The notes beneath the pieces were generated by a model. The model made no database searches. It had not been told where the DNA came from and was given only the letters and a program-made list of their open reading frames with translations. Positions 46,376 to 56,056 of a stretch of DNA of 64,000 bases are shown here, piece by piece; position 1 is the first letter of the stretch, and every line of letters starts with the position of its first letter. This DNA comes from Patiria miniata. Its lineage: Eukaryota; Echinodermata; Asteroidea; Valvatida; Asterinidae. The translations under genes and the position numbers were made by a program. The stretch is taken from positions 21,081,162 through 21,145,161 of the forward strand of contig NW_024037072.1 of NCBI RefSeq assembly GCF_015706575.1, read 5' to 3'.

Positions 46376-47856
46376 TGATTAAGTTGCCTTACTCTCGGCG
46401 ATATGTCAACATGACGTGATAAATTATCTGAGTAAATAAAGAAGTGGATGGCACTCATGCGTCTGCCCTTCGAAAAATAGAAAGGGAGATCAGAGGTCAT
46501 GACAAAATTGTCCATTGTGCCTGAATTCACGACATGCTGTATAGAATAAATACACTTCTTTTGCACTATTTAGACTTGGGTCATGAAAAAGTGGCATTTG
46601 GAATATTAGATATAATAAATAGCGGCAAATTGAGTATCCAAAATTAATTGACCCCTCAAAAGTCACCAGAGGTCACTGTTTACACATTTATATCATGGCA
46701 AGATCCAGCTTTCAGATACAGGTTGAGTAAAACAAAAGAGCGGAACCCAAACCCGCAAAAATATATTTCATATTTTAAATAAATATGTAGCACTAAACAT
46801 AATAATGACTGGAAAACCATTTCACAAGCTACTTTTAGATGAAAAAAATACTGGAATGCTCACCGTCCATTCAAAGAGTATCACCATTTAAACACAATAA
46901 CCCTAAAACCTCTTTCGTCCACTTAACAACCCCATGCACCATGGGCTATATTGGCAGTTTATTTACTGGTCTGCAACCATAGGGGGCGGGGCGCTGTTCA
47001 AAGCAAACGACAATGGACAATATCAGACAATTGGTGACGCTCTTCATGCCGGCAATTGCCGACAATTTTGTAGACAGGAAGACGAAACAGCCGACAAAAC
47101 TGAACAAATAATGTGAGTGCCACACTCCAACCCCTCTTTAGCGACACCCGTTGGGCACATCATTGGTAAAAATGTGCACTCGTGAAAATATGGGGGGGGG
47201 TAGGTAATACCCCGCAACACCCTCCACCCCACCACCACCTAACCCCCGGATGCCTTGTCACTGACGTGTGAAATTTGTATCACGTGTATGTGGCTTAATT
47301 GTGAACATAATGTTTAGGCCGAGGGTTTCCCGTGCAGCTTCTCCATGGACGAGTTCAGTATCGACCTCCACACCGGAGCGTCAACTGATTTTCCTTCCAT
47401 TTTGGCCAGCGGTTTGCTCCAACGTTTATAGAACCGGTTGGGCAGCACACATAAAGGGCTAAGAAAGAAGAGGCAACCCTGGAACCCATGTAGGCATTGG
47501 CTGGTTTGTTTTAACGATGATAAACTGCTTTGTTTTAACGATGATAAACTGCCAATCAACCAATGAGAAGATCGACACCCCACAACCCGACTCCTTATAA
47601 CGAGTTAAAATTCATGCTTCAAAAGAGTTAAACCGTAACTTAATATAAAAAAAATGCTTTGTGCATTAATGGGGCGTACCTCTGAAATGGCTCTACAAAA
47701 TGCCGTCGTATAAATTATTTCCTCACACCATTACTAATATGCAATATGCATAGGCTAGGCCATTTCTAATAGTGCGAAGCGGTCGAACGTTCATGCGCAA
47801 AGCGCCACGTGTTTGCACTGCTATTGGGGATAGTGTTGACTAATCACAAAGCAGTA

Positions 47857-48381
47857 TTAAAGGGAAGCCTATACAACATTTGCAAACATCTAAAAACGAA
47901 ATGATCAAATTATCACGAAATATCTCACTGGATTGTTAGGGAATGACAGGAAGCATCCTTTATAGTTGCGGCTCCTGGTGTGCTGACATTTTCAAGAAAA
48001 AGTGTATTTCAACGCTGGTCGGCCGACCAGCGTTGAAGAAAACTGGCTTTTTTTCTTCTCAAAAAGTGCTCCTAGTTTTTCATATTTAGTCCGTCTGCGT
48101 TTTATTTGCAATTGATTACACACCTGTGAAGACTACAAGCCTGCTAAACTGATTCTCATGATCACAAAATTCCCCAAAGTCTATAAATTGCTCCAGTTCA
48201 TCCTAAGTGGCGTCAGGGAACCAAACTACAAGAATATGATTGGTTTTCTTGGTTTTCCAGCATCTGCGAACCCAAAACGTGAAACAAGTCAGTGTAACAA
48301 TATTTGCTATAACATACTAATCCTCCAAATATTTCTGAAAATTGCAGTAAAAGCAAATGTTAATTTGTACATTCCCTTTAA
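47857..48381. mobile_element. MITE with TTAA-AGGGAA ends and central palindrome
   Basis: Left TTAAAGGGAAGCCTATACAA...CATTTGC and right GCAAATGTTAATTTGTACATTCCCTTTAA are imperfect inverted repeats whose outer TTAA could be the target duplication, as in Kolobok or piggyBac superfamilies. A perfect 30-bp palindrome lies at 48008-48037 (AACGCTGGTCGG|CCGACCAGCGTT). Non-coding. Confidence 0.68.
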
Positions 48382-49841
48382 AAAGTCCACAGGCACGATC
48401 ATTGCGATGGAACTCTCATTAGTCAGTAGGTAATGGTCGTCCGACTGGGCGCAGCTTTAAGGTCAAAACCTTCCTGATATTAAAACCAAACAATAACGTC
48501 TCCTAAAATGTTCAGTCTATTATAAATCAAGCACAGTTAAATTTGTCTGAAATTTGTGGTTGTCGTTGTTGGACAAGTTTTCTTCTTCCTTTCATATACT
48601 TTATCCAAGTTACTGGTATTGGTGTTTCTGGGTCCCAGGCTAATCTTATATTTTTTTTTTACAAAGGCTAACAACAATAGTGTAGGCTTTTATGAAAAAA
48701 CACATTCTCTGCGGCCAGTCCAACCTAGAATATATTGGAGTCATATTCTTCTAGAAATTAGCAAGTCAAGTCTGATCCTTTCCAGCTTCATGTCTTCAAT
48801 ATAAATACATGTTTTGGAATCAGTATTTCATCATCATTGTAACACATGCTTTCCGTAAGGATTATTTGGACATTCATTTTACCATGTTGCACCGAAATGT
48901 CTTCCGTGGAGGTCAATAATCTCTGTGTCGCCCACGAGGTCTTAGTCTGGTTTATGTTATGCATGATGCAATAGTTTCGTGCTGTAGAGTCAGGACACAG
49001 ACATACGCTAGGTGCATGGTATCATGTGGGCTTTCTGCATCAAGTTCAACGTATTTGGGAAAGATAATCTGCCTAAGTTCTTTGTTTAATTAATAACTAA
49101 GAAAGCGACATTCAAGGCAGTTTGACCTGACGTCTTTTCTGCTAGTTTGCTGTAGTTGACCTGTGCTCAACAAAGTCGTGAGTCTTTGGTTTCATGACTA
49201 TTTTGCATGCAATCATTGTTAGGATTGGGACTCTGAGGGGCACACATGTTTGGGGGAATAACACATGGGGATTTGTAATGCTGTCATATTCCTGATTTTG
49301 TTATTATATCTGTTCGACACTAAATTAACTGAATAATTTACTCCTCACATGGTTATGTTATGTATGTGTATTGTTTATTGTCATGAAAACATACTTACAA
49401 ATTGTTATTTGATCTGTGGTTAATTTCAGATTAAACCTAGTTATATTCCACAAGTACATTTGCGTGGAAAGCGTCAATGACCACTTGAGAGTGAAGGGTT
49501 TATGCAAACAAGGCAGCAGAATTGCGTTACAATCATCATCATCAGCCCATCACCGGTGTGACCGCCTCCTTCTTTTCAATCATCATCATCATCATCCCCA
49601 TCCCCACCATCACCACTGTCACCAACACCACCACCGCCACTACAATCATAAAATGCTTTAGAACAAGACTCAATGTCGAATCTAGCTTTTCGTTTTACAT
49701 CACGTGCACTTGCAGCTGTTATTGAACTGACGAAACACCTGTTGTCTAAAGTACGTTTTGTCAAATCTGAATAAACATCATAACAAGATGCTTTGTGAAG
49801 CCTTTGATTTTTTTGTTTAAGCCTGAAATTAAAAGTGTAGT

Positions 49842-50007
49842 ATAAACCATGCAGCTGTTTAAATCTCACTATTGATTTCTTCAAATATTATCAACGTAAG
49901 TCAAGCGCCGCGCATCGGAATTCTACACAATTTTATTTGTCATCCGAACTCCGCTAGTTCTACCTTCACTCCGAGTCCTCAACCGGCCACTGCTGCTATT
50001 TGGCACA
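49842..50007 (+). promoter_or_regulatory. Likely promoter/5' UTR of the NXPE-like gene
   Basis: TATAAA at 49842 lies 166 bases before the ATG. The following sequence becomes pyrimidine- and CG-richer than its surroundings (AAGCGCCGCGCATCGG; CCTCAACCGGCCACTGC). The transcription start is not determinable. Confidence 0.35.
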
Positions 50008-50142
50008 ATGTCTCCAGCCAAAAAGGAAATCACTCGTGTTGTGCAAGGTTCCCGCATTCGGACTCCATTGCCGATCACTAATCATTCACGTTGGGTGGCT
50101 CCTCTGACACTTTTAGTTACAGCAGCACTAATTTACATTTTG
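50008..50142 (+). CDS. NXPE-like: NXPE-like gene, exon 1: cytoplasmic tail and signal anchor
   Basis: ATG at 50008, donor GTAAGT at 50143; exactly 45 codons. Basic tail MSPAKKEITRVVQGSRIRT..., then a hydrophobic segment at about residues 30-45 (APLTLLVTAALIYIL), as in a type II membrane protein. It ends in phase 0, which suits the exon at 62683. The link between the two is inferred from strand, phase and domain logic; other exons could lie between. Confidence 0.62.
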
Positions 50143-50826
50143 GTAAGTTTACGTGCCATTATACATTTTTTTCTCTCGAATTTACACGGATGCGTCAATA
50201 ATCACGAAGTTCGTACTGCGGTGGTAACTACCTATCACTGTGGGCAGGCATATTTTTGAAATACCCAGCTAAAACGTTGTGTTAATAGCGTGGTGTACAT
50301 GTTATGTCTAAAGTTGTCATATTTTGCAATAATGTTATGGCGACATAATGGTTTTAGAAACGTTTTAACTACACCTTCCTTATACATTAATAGAAAACGT
50401 TTGTGAGATGTGTTCATTACGTTATAAGTTGACATTGATGCTTAAACATCAAATAATGTCTGTTGTCGTGATATTTCGCAAAAATGTTATGGCGACATGG
50501 TCTTAAAAAACATTATTACTGCGCTCCAACAACTTTCCTCAAAACGTGCGGGAAACATTAATGTAGGCCTGACGCTACACGCACATTTTACAGGAATGTA
50601 TAACCTCACCAAGACCATGTCGCTATAACATTATTACATAAGGCAAACAAAATAATAGTTCTGCTTCCAGTTACCCTATCTACCCTATTTTGACAGCCCG
50701 TACCTAAAGTTTTTTTTTGGGGGGGGGGGATGAGGAAAAAACCCCGAAAATCATCAGTTACTACCTTTTACCCTTGACTACACGGAGACACCTCCATAAT
50801 CGTACGCAAAAAAGCCAAAACAATTC

Positions 50827-50861
50827 CCTACCTACCTACCTACCTACCTACCTACCTACCC
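50827..50861 (+). repeat. (CCTA)n microsatellite
   Basis: About eight uninterrupted CCTA units. The flanks GTTCTGCTTCC (about 50658) and GGAAGCAGAAC (about 50884) are inverted, so it may be the core of a small hairpin element. Confidence 0.85.
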
Positions 50862-51430
50862 TATTTTAAAATGCCATATAATCGGAAGCAGAACAATCGT
50901 TTTTTTTTAATGATACCAGACAAGTGACTGAGGTTAGTGTGCAACCCAAACCAAAAATCCAAAGCAATCCTTCCCCTTTCTCCAAGTCGGAACAGGCACC
51001 TTTACTGAGTTCACATTTTTGACTACCAACGTTTTTTCCCACAAATTCTTGGATTTTAAGGCCTTAACATGGAAATAATGTTACGCTCATATTTTAAAGA
51101 AAATAGCGGGATGCCGCACTTCGGGCGGCACCCACTAGCTGGGTGGAGTCGTAAAGCCCTCCATTGACGTATTTTTGAGAAGGGGTTTCATTGCACAGTC
51201 AGGTTTTGATATGTATATTTATATTGTACGAATTCGTACGATCGACGGTTAAAGGGTTATACACTAATGTAGTTTTTTTTTACCTCCATTTGCATGTTGA
51301 CCACAAGTGGGCGTGGTAAACCTTGTTGGTGCAAAATTTGCCACATTTTACATCATCAACGTTACGTTTTGCGTAATAGCGATACGTTTTGAAGTGTTTT
51401 CATAGAGATAATGATGTAATATTTCACTAT

Positions 51431-51465
51431 TCACTCAGGAGACCGGGGTTCGGATCCCCGCCAGA
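51431..51465 (+). pseudogene. tRNA-Asp 3' fragment
   Basis: TCACTCAGGAGACCGGGGTT and CCCCGCC match the anticodon 3' side and T arm of the intact tRNA at 51741; the 5' half and the acceptor end are missing. Confidence 0.75.
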
Positions 51466-51508
51466 TAAAGAAGATATAAAGATGAATATTCTTCACTGTT
51501 GACATCTA

Positions 51509-51531
51509 TCCTCGATAGTATAGTGGTTAGT
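51509..51531 (+). pseudogene. tRNA-Asp 5' fragment
   Basis: TCCTCGATAGTATAGTGGTT is the acceptor and D arm of tRNA-Asp, then the match stops. Together with the fragment at 51431 it shows repeated unequal duplication. Confidence 0.75.
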
Positions 51532-51574
51532 TAGAACGTTATGATAAATATACTTTTTTCAGCATTGACATGTA

Positions 51575-51646
51575 TCCTCGGTTGTATAGTGGTTAGTATC
51601 TCTGGCTGTCACTCAGGAGACGGGGGTTCAATTCCCCGCCGGGGAC
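51575..51646 (+). tRNA. tRNA-Asp(GTC), slightly divergent
   Basis: 72 nt. Acceptor TCCTCGG pairs with CCGGGGA; anticodon loop CTGTCAC reads GTC. Changes from the 51741 copy: TTG for TAG in the D arm, anticodon stem TCTGG paired only partly with TCAGG, GGGGGTTCAA in the T arm, and C instead of G as discriminator. It may be functional or a young pseudogene. Confidence 0.75.
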
Positions 51647-51740
51647 GTATAGTCTCTTTTATTCAACTCTTAATATTCAATATAGTACAAGGGATTAAGA
51701 ACATAATTATAAATATCCTTTTTTTTAGCATTGATATATA

Positions 51741-51812
51741 TCCTCGGTAGTATAGTGGTTAGTATCTCTGACTGTCACTCAGGAGACCGGGGTTCGATTC
51801 CCCGCCGGGGAG
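51741..51812 (+). tRNA. tRNA-Asp(GTC)
   Basis: 72 nt, full cloverleaf: acceptor TCCTCGG/CCGGGGA, discriminator G, D arm GTATAGTGGTTAGTAT, anticodon stem TCTGA/TCAGG with loop CTGTCAC (GTC), T arm ACCGGGGTTCGATTCCCCG with A and B box promoters. Matches eukaryotic tRNA-Asp closely. No intron. Confidence 0.93.
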
Positions 51813-51916
51813 GTATCGTCTCTTTTTGTCAACTCCTATCGTTCAGTATGGATAGATAAAGAAGATTAATAGATAAAGAAGATATAAAGATGAATATTCT
51901 TCACTGTTCACATCTA

Positions 51917-51990
51917 TCCTCGCTAGTATAGTGGTTAGTATCTCTCAGTACTGTCACTCATGAGACATGGTTCGAATCCCCGCCAGGGAG
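51917..51990 (+). pseudogene. tRNA-Asp-like pseudogene
   Basis: Starts TCCTCGCTAG and ends CGCCAGGGAG. A two-base insertion disturbs the anticodon arm (TCTCTCAGTACTGTCAC), and T-arm pairing is weakened (ACATGGTTCGAATCCCCG). Its upstream flank AGATAAAGAAGATATAAAGA repeats that at 51463, marking a tandem duplication unit of about 409 bp. Confidence 0.8.
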
Positions 51991-52605
51991 GTATCTACTC
52001 TTTTACTCAACTCCTATCGTTTCAGTATATGTGCATTGTCTAAAGAAGATTTTGATAAAATAATAGATTCAACGTTGTTATCTATTGGGCAGTAGGGGGT
52101 ATCCCCCCAATATGTTGTAAAGAGTGCCCACGTACACATGTGCTATATTTTTCACCAGCAGTTACCCCCCCCCCCCTCCCCAATTTTTGATTTTACGGAG
52201 GCCAGGTGACCCGTGAAACAAACCAGGCCACCTTCCTGCACGAATGGACAAGTGCCTTTTAACGTACGTCTGCCCCTCCCCCATGACTTCACCACTACAC
52301 ATCCTACGCAATATGACAAGCACCACAAATCGATGTATTGATGCGTTTCGTACTTGTTTAAACATTCAAGCCCGCGGATGGACCATATTCCTCCGAACTT
52401 TCGTCTGATGCTAGTTTCCACACAAAGTGTACTGTACATTCAGTTATACTGAACAATAAATTTGGCCGAGCTGACTTGGGAAACGCAGCTGTTTCAATTC
52501 AGCACAGAGGATTGCACGTTACAGGAATAGGATCAATTACTTTTTATACATGTTGCACGTTTCCAGTGATTAATATTCACTCAAAGTAGAACGTTCAAAA
52601 CATAT

Positions 52606-53449
52606 TGTGGCGGTCGCGCCGACAGCAACCCCGAGTCGTCCTCGGCCGACGTCAGCGAGCGGTCAATTCTGAGAAGGCCAAGGGAGCAGGCCCGTTTTGG
52701 GGCAGTCTACCGCCAGGCGCAGCAGGGGAACAACTTTATTCGCGGGCGGTTCTTACGCCAGCAGCTCTCGCGCCAGCACACACGGGAACAGGGCAGGGGA
52801 AGGGAAACGGGGCACCTCCAAATCAAACACGGGACCCTTCTCTTTAGGTTGACATTCCTTTATTATAATCTACTCAGACAGACTGCAAATCATCTCTAGA
52901 CCTTGACAGGTGTTGATCACCTTCCCAGGTGCCTCCCCTAAACAGGTGCGGGTTTCCTTAACAGGTGCGAGTTTCCTAAACAGGTGTGAGTTTCCTAAAC
53001 AGGTGCGAGTTCCCTGTACAGGTTATAAATCTTCCACACTAAGTTAACGTCCACTCACCACTACGGCCTCGCTACCTATTCCCGTGGACGGAGTTCCTCC
53101 CCTCTTCAACTGACCGAACAAGCCCCCGCTAAACTTATCCCAGTAAGAGCCTCACTTACGGACACAGCTGCCTACTACCGCTAATCTGCACGGGCGAGGG
53201 ACTGAATAAACACGCTCAGCAACTGCGACGCGCTACTGGTCACCCGTGTCTCACTACTCTGGTACGGGACTGGAACGGTACTGCAACGGAACTCCCGCAC
53301 TGAACACGCGCTCGCGCTTTTATAGCCACGCGGCAAATAGACTGGTGCCGCGGCGCATTACGCGCATCAGCCCTGGCTGACGTCTAGGTCGTTTTCTACT
53401 CTACAACTACGATAGCCCCTGGCTACCACCAAACTGCTATTGCGCCACA
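52606..53449 (-). repeat. 3' LTR of the Ty3/gypsy element
   Basis: 844 bp, TGTGGCGG...GCGCCACA on the plus strand; short palindromic TGTGGCG/CGCCACA ends. Contains a minus-strand TATAAAA (53318-53324) and AATAAA (complement of 52735-52740). Plus-strand open frames in it are incidental. Confidence 0.95.
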
Positions 53450-53827
53450 CAGCCGCGCCTTAAGTTCGGTCAGTCCCTTGACCGATTAAACTTACAAAAA
53501 CTATAAAAGCAATACAGTTTGTGCCTAATAAGGTGCACAATGTTGGTCCGCAACACTTTTAAACTAGAAAAGGTATAAAACTTGAAAACTAGAACACTCA
53601 ATAAACTAGAAAAGGTATAAAACTTGAAAACTAGAACACTTTATAAACTCTACAAAACCTTAGAAACTTTTCAAAACTTTACAAAACTTTACAAAACTTT
53701 ACAAAACTTTATAAAACTTTAGCTGAAACCTCTCAGGCGCAAACACTTCAATAACTTATATTTACAGTTAAACCAATAAGGGCTTCTTAATGGTTCCTTA
53801 GAAGGTGTTATAAGCTGCTGGAGTTCT
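53450..53827 (-). other. 3' untranslated part of retrotransposon
   Basis: Contains tandem 11-mers AAAACTTTACA (about 53650-53725) and a 37-bp direct repeat (AACTAGAAAAGGTATAAAAC, 53563 and 53601). No convincing polypurine tract lies directly next to the LTR. Confidence 0.7.
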
Positions 53828-55189
53828 TTACTTGTTCACGGCCACCCCGGCAGTGAATGCGACTTCGTACACCCGTGTGGTCTTGTCCTTCATGATTTTC
53901 TGATCATCCTGGTACACCACTCTCGATGAGGTTTCGGTGACTCTGGTGACCTTCCCTGCCATGGCTTGTTCCAGGCCTTCTTCATTGTATGAAGGTCCTA
54001 GGCGCTCCTCCCCTGTCTCAGTGGATTGGACGATCCTGCGGATCCTGGACTCAGGCGCCGGTGGAGCAGGTTGGGTTGGCACTGGTCGCAGATAGACCAC
54101 GTCAAACTCCCGATGAGTTTCTCCTCGGAGCACTTTCGACTCCTCACGGTACAGGTACGTCTCACTCACTTCCCGCACCTTCACAGCCTGGCCTGGCAGG
54201 ATACTACTAAGCCTCAGCAACGGCCTCGCCCCTGAAGCACTTTGTTGGTCCTCCTCCTCTCTCCCATCGCCGTGGTTACTGCCAATCTTCATCTGCATCA
54301 AGCGAGTGGACTTTCCACCTCTGGTTGGCCTGGGTACCTCGTCCACAAAGTCGTCGTCTGGCTCCCATACAGACATCGGGGTCGGTGACAGCTCAATCTC
54401 CGCCATCTCTCGTAGGTCTTCGGCAGTAAGTGGTAGTGGCCCTTGCACCTCCGGAGCAGCATCATCGACCTTCTTGTCATGAGCTTCTCGCTCCCTCTGA
54501 TCAACTCCCTGAGTTGTCACAGGTTTATTCGCTTCTTGTTGCGGTTCCTCCACCTGTGCAGGTGCTCCAATCACTTGCTCCTCTGAACCCGAGTCAGGCG
54601 CCCTTGACACCGTACAGGCGGCTGGTCTAGCTGGCTTCTTCTTGGTAGATCGCTTCTCGGTAGCTTCTTCCCTACCTCGCTTCTTGGACGGCTCCCCGCC
54701 GCTCTGTGACCTGGCATCTGCTGATCTACACCGATCCTCTTTCCCACTGCTCCCAGGTGACGACCCTCGTTTCTTACCCTGTGGTTTCTCACTCGCCTTC
54801 CTGCAGGCGTCCGTCTCCTTCTTAGGTGATTTGTCTTTCTTTGGTTGTTTCTCCTTTGAGCTCTTGGGTGGAGTTGGGCTCCTCTTGCGCCGGTTCCCAC
54901 CTGTCTCGCAACGACGCTCCAACTTCTCTATCTCCTCACAGGTTTCACCCTTGATGTCTGCTACCTCTGCTACTTTGTCTGGGTGGCAGTCCCGGTAGTG
55001 ATAGCGAAGGTTGTCGCTCCTGTTATTTTTATGGGCGCACCTTCGACATCGGAAGTAGATTTTCGGCCCATGTTCGACGGCCAGGTGTCGGATCAGACTG
55101 CGCTGGTGCAGAAAAGTCTCGCCACACCTCCGGCACTTGATCGAATCCTCCTTTCGAGCCTGTTTGTCCACGCCGTCCTTCCCCATCAT
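53828..55189 (-). CDS. Retrotransposon ORF3: C2H2 zinc-finger protein in the env position
   Basis: 453 aa, same strand as gag and pol, 108 bases after the pol stop. Two C2H2 fingers at residues 19-40 and 48-69, each C-x2-C-x12-H-x4-H. A long Lys/Glu/Ser/Pro-rich, probably disordered region follows (about 75-230), then a conserved-looking acidic stretch (PMSVWEPDDDFVDE). The C-terminus has two related modules: AVKVREVSETYLYREE...FDVVYLR and GKVTRVTETSSRVVYQDD...YEVAFTA. No signal peptide or membrane segment, so it is not an envelope protein. It may bind nucleic acid; its role in the element is unknown. The open frame is intact although pol is deleted, which suggests recent function or recent mobilisation. 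Confidence 0.85.
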   Translation of the reverse strand: MMGKDGVDKQARKEDSIKCRRCGETFLHQRSLIRHLAVEHGPKIYFRCRRCAHKNNRSDNLRYHYRDCHPDKVAEVADIKGETCEEIEKLERRCETGGNRRKRSPTPPKSSKEKQPKKDKSPKKETDACRKASEKPQGKKRGSSPGSSGKEDRCRSADARSQSGGEPSKKRGREEATEKRSTKKKPARPAACTVSRAPDSGSEEQVIGAPAQVEEPQQEANKPVTTQGVDQREREAHDKKVDDAAPEVQGPLPLTAEDLREMAEIELSPTPMSVWEPDDDFVDEVPRPTRGGKSTRLMQMKIGSNHGDGREEEDQQSASGARPLLRLSSILPGQAVKVREVSETYLYREESKVLRGETHREFDVVYLRPVPTQPAPPAPESRIRRIVQSTETGEERLGPSYNEEGLEQAMAGKVTRVTETSSRVVYQDDQKIMKDKTTRVYEVAFTAGVAVNK

Positions 55190-55297
55190 CTACCTGCCAA
55201 CACAACACATAGGTTACACATCAACATCTTATTTTCTGGATTTACTTGCAATTTTTCTGCCCCTGGATTGGTAAATAGGTGCCCCCTGTTCCTTCAG

Positions 55298-56056
55298 CTA
55301 CAGATATCGCTGCGGCTTTTTGCGCTGTCTTTTTGGATTTCGCCTCAACGCCTGTGCTGCAGCTGCTTGCGCCTGTGGAACTACCCCATGTGAGCCCTGC
55401 TCCGTAGTCGATGCCCCGTCCGCACAACTAGGGATTTCTGTATTTCCACTGGCATCCTCCACAGGTGTAACTGGTACTTCCATTTCGGTTGACACCGTCG
55501 AGCCATCATTATCTCGCTCATCAACCAACTCTTCAGCCGCGCCTAGCGGTGGTCCCTCCGGTGGAGCTCCCTCCATTTGTCTCGACCGTGTTGGACTATG
55601 CGTCACAGGTGTCTCCTTGGCATTCCACATCTCTGGCGTCTCACCTAAGTAGGGTTTAAGCCTATCAAAATGCACGACCTTCTTCTTTCCCCTCGGCTTC
55701 CGCTGTATCCGATAGGTGACATCTGACAACTTGTCAACAATCATGTATGGTCCCTCCCAGCGCCTTTGCAGCTTCGGCGATAAGCCTTTCTTCTTACTGG
55801 GATTATGGAGCCATACTAATTGTCCTGCGTCCAGCATTGTTGTCATCGTCTTCTTATCGTAGGTCCTCTTTTGTCTTCTTGCACTTGCTTTCAGGTGCTC
55901 TCTCGCCCGCTCATGGGCCGACCGCATTGCTCCCCTTAGGCGAAGAGCGTAGTCTTCAGTCTTACCCGCTTCACTGTCCTCAGTACCCACTCGAATTGTG
56001 AGGTCTAGTGGCAGGAACACTTCTCTGCCCAACATAAGCATATTAGGCGTCTCTCC
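55298..56056 (-). pseudogene. pol: pol remnant: integrase C-terminal domain
   Basis: Starts at the deletion junction with GETPNMLMLGREVFLPLDL, typical of the end of the integrase catalytic region in Ty3/gypsy elements. It continues through a helical segment (RRQKRTYDKK) to the GPY/F module (RRWEGPYMIVDKLSDVTYRIQ), which in intact elements contacts DNA and supports multimerisation. The tail (about 130 aa) is Pro/Glu/Thr-rich and ends RRNPKRQRKKPQRYL; no chromodomain is visible. It lies in a different frame from the protease part, so it is not made from this copy without frameshifting. Confidence 0.88.

Larger units (their letters stand above)
41665..46459. mobile_element. Foldback-type transposon, 4.8 kb, long inverted arms
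   Basis: Outer ends CATGAGTGCCATCCAC (41665-41680) and GTGGATGGCACTCATG (46444-46459) are exact complements. The inverted arms run to about 42440 on the left and from about 45500 on the right. Each arm has an outer block of 53-bp tandem repeats and an inner unique part (for example CAGTTTATTTCCTGTTCCTCTGCCAG and its complement). The interior (about 42440-45500) holds other transposon pieces and no gene. This resembles foldback elements such as Drosophila FB or sea-urchin TU. No clear target duplication was found. Confidence 0.82.
46460..50007. other. Intergenic region before the NXPE-like gene
   Basis: Contains a MITE end (TTTACTGGTCTGCAACC near 46962-46978), a weak exon candidate (46985-47111 with donor GTGAGT, and a segment after acceptor TGTTTAG near 47318), a TTAA-flanked MITE (47857-48381) and ATC/ACC simple repeats near 49535-49640. 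From about 48420 to 49500 nothing is recognised. Confidence 0.55.

Noticed and set aside
52605..52847. Plus-strand open frame MWRSRRQQPRVVLGRRQ..., repeated at 58531-58773
   Set aside because: It lies in both LTRs antisense to the element and is GC-rich by composition; it is repeated only because the LTR is.
54642..56001. Plus-strand open frames across the retrotransposon coding region
   Set aside because: Antisense shadows of ORF3 and the integrase remnant.
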